DNA of 64,000 bases from Elusimicrobia bacterium RIFCSPLOWO2_02_FULL_39_32 (GTDB lineage: Bacteria; Elusimicrobiota; Elusimicrobia; 2-02-FULL-39-32): assembly GCA_001800135.1 (NCBI GenBank), contig MGUU01000025.1, positions 62,001-126,000 of the forward strand, given 5' to 3'. The position numbers and the translations under genes were made by a program. The notes under the pieces are model-generated. The model was not told the DNA's origin, ran no database searches, and saw nothing but the letters and a program-made list of their open reading frames with translations. Positions 59,808 through 64,000 of the stretch are shown here, one piece after another (position 1 is the stretch's first letter; every line of letters starts with the position of its first letter).

Positions 59808-61328
59808 TTAAATACGCTCATAAATAGAAAAGTCTAAATCTCTATAAACTAAATTAAACTGTTCTAAAAATAAAGGATCTTTTTCTTCCATTTTTAGTTC
59901 TCCTGGAACAAGAAAAAATTTTATCCCTTGTTTCAAAGCCTCTTTAAAACGGCCGCTGCCATAAGGATGGCGAGAGTGGGTAAACCCTTTCCTTGCCAAA
60001 TGATATAAATAAAAAGGTTGATCCTCTGCATAAATATAAAATAAATCTTCGCGTTTTGAAAGCTCTTTAGCTACAACTTTTGCCCGCAATACCCAAAAGT
60101 CTGTTAGATCATACCAATGTCTTATTCTTAAAAAAGCATGGAGCGGCATAGATAACACTAAAAGAATGAACAAAACTTTTGTCGAGTTAAAAGAGTGGCA
60201 TGCCCTTAAGCCTGACACCCCGTTCATTTTAAAAGAACTTTTCTCTTGAACCTTTGCCCATAAAGATAAAATTCCCAGAGCGATCAAGACCGCATAAATA
60301 GGAGACAGGGGCAAGGCCGCGTACTGATGTACTTTTCCATATTTTCCGCATAAAATCAAGTAGGATACAGCGGATAAAAACCATGCTAAGATAAAGCGAA
60401 TCTTTTTCTGCCATGCCTCTTTTAAACCAACCACTAAGAAAAGCAGACCCGCATAAGTGGTTAAAAGCTCTGGGGTGCGGGATAAAAAATGAGTAGTCCA
60501 AAATTTAAGGCTCCTCCACTCTTTTAAATAATCCAATTCATTTTTAAAAAAACTCTCCTCCCCGGTCAATGCCGGCAATCCAAAGATCGTGTAACCATAC
60601 CAACTGCCAAGAAAAATAATAATTAAGCCTGACCAAAGATAAAGCTCTTTTTTATAAAACGCTTTTCTTCCATATTTTTCGCTGATTAAAAAAAGAGCAG
60701 GGGCGCTTAAAAAAATGTAGGGCAGTTTCAACAAAAATGAGAGAGCTAAAAAAATAGCTGAACAAAAACCATAAGGAAAAAATTTCTCTTTTTCTAACTG
60801 ACTTTTTTGTCGCCATCCATTTTCTAACAATGCAATATTTGGATTTAAATAAAGCGCTGTAAAAAGGTACCCTGCTAAAAGAAAAAAAATGGCCATGGAT
60901 TCCGGCATAAAAGTTCTCATAAAATAGATGCGTATCGGAATAAAAGAAAATACAAGAGAACTGATTAAAGCAACGCGCTCTTGCCCAAAAAAACAAATTA
61001 AAAAATAAAGTAAAACAGCGCTTCCAGCCGCAAAAATCATGGAAAGAACCCTTCCCCAAACCTCATTGACTCCGAAAAATTTGTAACAAACAGCAACTAG
61101 ATAGCTATAGAGCGGAAACTGGGTAGAGGCATGCCTCAGGTCATTCCCTTGAAAATCTATTTGAGGTTTAAAAAAATTCATTCCCCCCTCATAAAAATTT
61201 CTGGAAATAGAAGCCCTTAAGGTTTGCGCCCATCCATGAAAATCAAGCAAAGGATTAAAAAGACCGGGCAAATGGGTTAGGCAGCTTACAGAAAAAATTA
61301 ATAAAAGTTTTATAGTTAAAATACGCAT
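59808..61328 (-). CDS. Membrane glycosyltransferase, GT39/ArnT-like (PMT_2)
   Basis: 506 residues with about 11-12 helices and a soluble C-terminal part. The first periplasmic loop has LLDFHGWAQTLRASISRNFY and RHASTQFPLYSYLVAVCYKF, which matches the PMT_2 family, where an Asp in this loop acts in catalysis. These enzymes move a sugar from a polyprenyl-phosphate carrier to a lipid or protein on the outer side of the inner membrane. Target unknown. The signal-like start MRILTIKLLLIFSVSCLTHL is the first helix. It lies 33 nt upstream of the M50-like gene. Confidence 0.8.
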   Translation of the reverse strand: MRILTIKLLLIFSVSCLTHLPGLFNPLLDFHGWAQTLRASISRNFYEGGMNFFKPQIDFQGNDLRHASTQFPLYSYLVAVCYKFFGVNEVWGRVLSMIFAAGSAVLLYFLICFFGQERVALISSLVFSFIPIRIYFMRTFMPESMAIFFLLAGYLFTALYLNPNIALLENGWRQKSQLEKEKFFPYGFCSAIFLALSFLLKLPYIFLSAPALFLISEKYGRKAFYKKELYLWSGLIIIFLGSWYGYTIFGLPALTGEESFFKNELDYLKEWRSLKFWTTHFLSRTPELLTTYAGLLFLVVGLKEAWQKKIRFILAWFLSAVSYLILCGKYGKVHQYAALPLSPIYAVLIALGILSLWAKVQEKSSFKMNGVSGLRACHSFNSTKVLFILLVLSMPLHAFLRIRHWYDLTDFWVLRAKVVAKELSKREDLFYIYAEDQPFYLYHLARKGFTHSRHPYGSGRFKEALKQGIKFFLVPGELKMEEKDPLFLEQFNLVYRDLDFSIYERI

Positions 61329-61354
61329 TGATTTGGTTTTATGGACAATTCGAA

Positions 61355-62539
61355 TTAAGCCATATTCAACTCACTTTCTACAAATCGTTTGAAAAAAATA
61401 GAATAGTCTTCTTCTACTTCCTTTCCTTCATCTTTTTGAACCGTCACTTTTTTTCCCTCATTTTTATAGTCTTTAATTAAAAAAGGCTGATTTAAACAAA
61501 TTTCTCCTTTAGAGGAATGCGCCATGGGTAAAATAATTAAAGGAATTTTTCTACTGGAAATCCGTGATAATAGAATTCTAAAAAACCGAAGCCTCCATGG
61601 ATTTTTTAATAGAAGCTCTTTTTTAAAATCTTCGATCATCTTAAACTGAATCCCGGCAGGGATCCCAACTGTTTGCAAAAAAAAGATGAGCTCATTCAGC
61701 TCTTTATCCTCTACCATGCCTTTGGAACAGGCTAAAGAACCTTCTTTTATTAATATCGAAATAATGGACTGAGCTATTGTTTGCTTGGATAAACGTTTTG
61801 GGAAAGAATGAGAGTATGCCTGATGCGCGAATTCTCGTATGGTGTAAAAAACCCTGGAGTTGTGCGCTACCCCGCCGGCTAAAGCAAGGCAAAGAGGCTC
61901 TTTATTTTTTAAGATTTTAAGCATATGAAAAATGGCTTTAGTGTAATGAAATCTTTTAAATAAAAATTTCTGTAAGAAAAATTTTTCATATGGCTTTCTA
62001 TCCACTGCGCAATGGCCGGAGCTAATGAGACCTGCATAAGCTGCCCCAACAAAAGGATGGAGAGTATCCAAAGCAAAAGAATCAATTGCCTGCACTAACT
62101 TAAATTTTTTATCCGGACAAAGAAGTTCCGAACTTTTTACAGCATAGGCGATCAACTGGCCTAAAAGATAAAACTGTTGGCCAATGGTTTCTGGATGTGA
62201 AGTTAAAATCATCAAAGAACATTTTTCTCCATGCTCTTTTTCAAAGATTCGAATTAAGCGCAAAGCATTATTAAAATTCTTTTGATTTTCTGCGCCTAAG
62301 ATAAGTTTTTTACCTTTGGAACTATAGCGCGATATAAAAACAGTGGATCGGTTAGCGCATTTGGCAGAGGGAAAACGAATAAAAAAACAGCCCATGAGAG
62401 CGCCGAGAAGATTAAAAAATATTTCAAAAATTTTAAAAAATTTAGATCGGGCGAGGTGTTTTTTGGGGTAAAGCTTACTGTCTTCGGAATAGGCGACTTG
62501 AATCAGGTTTCTTTGAAATTCTTCTCCTAAATTGTTCAA
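61355..62539 (-). CDS. Hypothetical protein coupled to an HD-GYP response regulator
   Basis: 394 residues, not recognised. One hydrophobic segment at about residues 36-55 (FEIFFNLLGALMGCFFIRFP) may anchor it; the rest is soluble and rich in Lys, Leu and Phe. Notable stretches: ALRLIRIFEKEHGEKCSLM, QAIDSFALDTLHPFVGAAYA, LCLALAGGVAHNSRVFYT and KIPLIILPMAHSSKGEICLN. LAGGVAHNSR recalls a glycine-rich nucleotide or sugar-kinase loop, but this is weak. Its start overlaps the HD-GYP gene stop by 4 nt, so the two are translated together and may act in the same pathway. Confidence 0.6.
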   Translation of the reverse strand: MNNLGEEFQRNLIQVAYSEDSKLYPKKHLARSKFFKIFEIFFNLLGALMGCFFIRFPSAKCANRSTVFISRYSSKGKKLILGAENQKNFNNALRLIRIFEKEHGEKCSLMILTSHPETIGQQFYLLGQLIAYAVKSSELLCPDKKFKLVQAIDSFALDTLHPFVGAAYAGLISSGHCAVDRKPYEKFFLQKFLFKRFHYTKAIFHMLKILKNKEPLCLALAGGVAHNSRVFYTIREFAHQAYSHSFPKRLSKQTIAQSIISILIKEGSLACSKGMVEDKELNELIFFLQTVGIPAGIQFKMIEDFKKELLLKNPWRLRFFRILLSRISSRKIPLIILPMAHSSKGEICLNQPFLIKDYKNEGKKVTVQKDEGKEVEEDYSIFFKRFVESELNMA

Positions 62540-63558
62540 AGTCGAGATTTTTTAGCCATTGAAATTTTTAAATTTTTAATTTGAGAAAGAAAAGTGGCGA
62601 GTTCTCCGCTGCGCACAGCTTTTTCCCAAATTCTAATCAGGTCCCCATCCCACCAGCCGCGTTTTGCTTCTTCATACATTACGCCAAAAGCCTTGTCTAT
62701 GCTCCAGGCATCTTTATAGGAACGCGCTGAGGTTAACGCGTCATAAATATCTACAATATTGACGATCCTGACTAAAGGGGGAATGTCATCCTTTTTTAAA
62801 TGATCTGGATACCCATCCCCATTCAGTTTTTCATGGTGATGGCGTATGAGAGGCAAAGCATCTTTAGCGGACCTTAACCTTTCACAAATATTGTATCCCA
62901 CCACTGGATGGCCTTTCATCACTTCAAATTCTTCTGAAGTCAAAGGACCGGGTTTAAGAAGAATAGAATCTGGCACAGCCATCTTGCCAATGTCGTGTAA
63001 AGCGCCGCCTTTTTCCAATGTCTCAAGGTCCGCCTCTTTTCTATCTAATAATTTTCCTAAAACCACCGCATACCGGGAAACACGGTCCGCATGGCCAAGC
63101 GTAAAAGGATCTTTTGCCTCAATAATACGGGCCAAAGAAAAAACAACTCGTTCCGCGTCATCCAAATGGTCGTTCAGTGATTTAACTCTTAAAAGTGACC
63201 GAATCCGAGCTAAAAGTTCTACCCCGCTATAAGGCTTCGTGATATAATCATCCACGCCTGCTTCTAAACCTTGAACCTTTGAATCCAGCTCTAGCCGCAC
63301 GGTTAACAAAATGATAGGGATAAAACGCATTTCCCTTTCTAATTTTAGCTGCCGAGCTACTTCAAAAGATTGTTTGCCCGGACGATCTATCTCTAATAAA
63401 ATAAGATCCGGGCTTTCATTCAAAGCAGTTTCAACCGTGCTAGAACCGCTGGGAACAAAAACTGTGGCAAAACCATTTTCTTGCAGAAGCTGACCTATCA
63501 CTTCCGCGTTTTCGCGGTTATCGTCAACAATTAAAATTTTTTTTTCTTGGTTTTCCAT
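62536..63558 (-). CDS. Response regulator with HD-GYP output domain (receiver Asp replaced by Glu)
   Basis: 340 residues: receiver (about 5-125) and HD-GYP (about 135-300). The output domain is complete: H188-D189 in GGALHDIGKMAVPDS, RHHHEKLNGDGYP, and Asp270/Asp273 in VDIYDALTSARSY, so cyclic-di-GMP hydrolysis is expected. In the receiver, D12/D13, Thr86 and Lys108 are kept, but the phosphoacceptor position is Glu56 (DLILLEIDRPG), which can mimic a permanently phosphorylated state. GGAAGGG lies before the ATG. No partner histidine kinase is in the window. Confidence 0.92.
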   Translation of the reverse strand: MENQEKKILIVDDNRENAEVIGQLLQENGFATVFVPSGSSTVETALNESPDLILLEIDRPGKQSFEVARQLKLEREMRFIPIILLTVRLELDSKVQGLEAGVDDYITKPYSGVELLARIRSLLRVKSLNDHLDDAERVVFSLARIIEAKDPFTLGHADRVSRYAVVLGKLLDRKEADLETLEKGGALHDIGKMAVPDSILLKPGPLTSEEFEVMKGHPVVGYNICERLRSAKDALPLIRHHHEKLNGDGYPDHLKKDDIPPLVRIVNIVDIYDALTSARSYKDAWSIDKAFGVMYEEAKRGWWDGDLIRIWEKAVRSGELATFLSQIKNLKISMAKKSRL

Positions 63559-63593
63559 ATTTTACTTACCCTTCCCAAATGAAATCTGCAAGA

Positions 63594-64000
63594 TCAAGTT
63601 CCGCCAGCAGCTTTACATAATTCAACTGTATTTTTTAAAAGCATGACAATGGTCATGGGACCTACCCCTCCAGGCACCGGAGTAATCCAACCCGCTTTTT
63701 CTTTAGCAGCCTCAAAATCAACATCCCCTGACAAGCTGCCGTTAGCGTTACGGTTAATCCCCACATCAATCACAGCCGCGCCTTCTTTAACCATATTTCC
63801 CTGAATGAATTTAGCTTTTCCAATCGCTGCTACGAGGAGTTCCGCTGATCTACAGCATTCTATCAAATTTTTTGTTTGTGAATGGGTTACAGTTACCGTG
63901 GCATGACGGGCTAAGAGCAGAGCTGCCATGGGTTTGCCTACAATCATGCTCCTGCCAACCACCACTGCGTTTTTGCCTTGTATGGAAATTTTGGACCTAT
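63594..64000 (-). CDS. folD: Methylenetetrahydrofolate dehydrogenase/cyclohydrolase FolD, C-terminal part
   Basis: The frame is open to the window edge, so the N-terminal half lies beyond it. Visible residues include [20 protein letters not shown] (the NADP-binding segment), [49 protein letters not shown] and [16 protein letters not shown], the FolD C-terminus. The GTG at 63965 is internal, not the start. It oxidises methylene-THF and hydrolyses methenyl-THF, in the same one-carbon pathway as glyA. Confidence 0.95.
   Translation of the reverse strand, partial: RSKISIQGKNAVVVGRSMIVGKPMAALLLARHATVTVTHSQTKNLIECCRSAELLVAAIGKAKFIQGNMVKEGAAVIDVGINRNANGSLSGDVDFEAAKEKAGWITPVPGGVGPMTIVMLLKNTVELCKAAGGT

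Overview
The window reads as a piece of chromosome from a Gram-negative, AT-rich bacterium (visual estimate under 40% G+C) with dense gene packing, many 1-8 nt start/stop overlaps and A/T-rich codon use. A bactofilin beside an M23 peptidase, lipoprotein and signal-peptide genes, VanZ and a membrane glycosyltransferase fit a cell with an outer envelope. Genes from many core pathways scattered among candidate-phylum style hypothetical proteins suggest a lineage such as Omnitrophota or a relative. That placement is inference; no rRNA gene is present to test it.

Layout. 1-1.7 kb: end of a glycolate-oxidase type pair (glcE-like, glcF). 1.6-3.8 kb: envelope operon on the minus strand (M23 peptidase, bactofilin, SurA_N-like protein). 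3.9-7.9 kb: hemL, a DUF1015 gene and a pabB-like gene. 8-13 kb: a small membrane protein, an rtcB gene remnant, a Gfo/Idh oxidoreductase, cobalamin adenosyltransferase, SUMT (cobA), an ion transporter and tRNA-Thr(GGT). 13.1-21.3 kb: accessory region with an AAA/DUF4143 protein, a YaeQ protein carrying a repeat-derived insert, GIY-YIG and DUF4186 proteins, then three exported proteins: a PQQ-type propeller, a FlgO/DUF4384 protein and an ankyrin-caspase lipoprotein. 21.6-24.7 kb: a type III polyketide synthase, methyltransferase and flavoprotein set interrupted by a MITE-like element. 24.9-36.6 kb: an exported CxxC-repeat protein, a nine-gene minus-strand operon holding two M16 peptidases, mnmE and mnmG, and a higBA toxin-antitoxin pair. 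37.6-42.1 kb: late haem genes (hemG, hemH, a hemD-hemE fusion). 42.2-47.7 kb: wecB, a 981-residue protein of about 50 short aromatic repeats, rluD and a degenerate receiver. 47.8-64 kb: dnaE, an rmlD-like gene, a degenerate HD-GYP protein, rsmI, argC, argJ, glyA, VanZ, an M50-like protein, a GT39-like transferase, an unknown protein, an HD-GYP response regulator and folD.

Working together. hemL, hemD-hemE, hemG and hemH cover much of the route from glutamate semialdehyde to protohaem, and cobA branches from the same intermediate towards corrinoid or sirohaem, beside an adenosyltransferase for B12. argC/argJ and glyA/folD are biosynthetic neighbours. MnmE and MnmG jointly modify the tRNA wobble uridine.

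Most unusual points: the ~50-repeat protein; the exported caspase triad; a MITE-like element whose sequence modules recur in frame inside YaeQ; a 30-residue rtcB remnant; several signalling domains with altered key residues; and a set of strong -10 promoters placed so close to start codons that the mRNAs should be leaderless.
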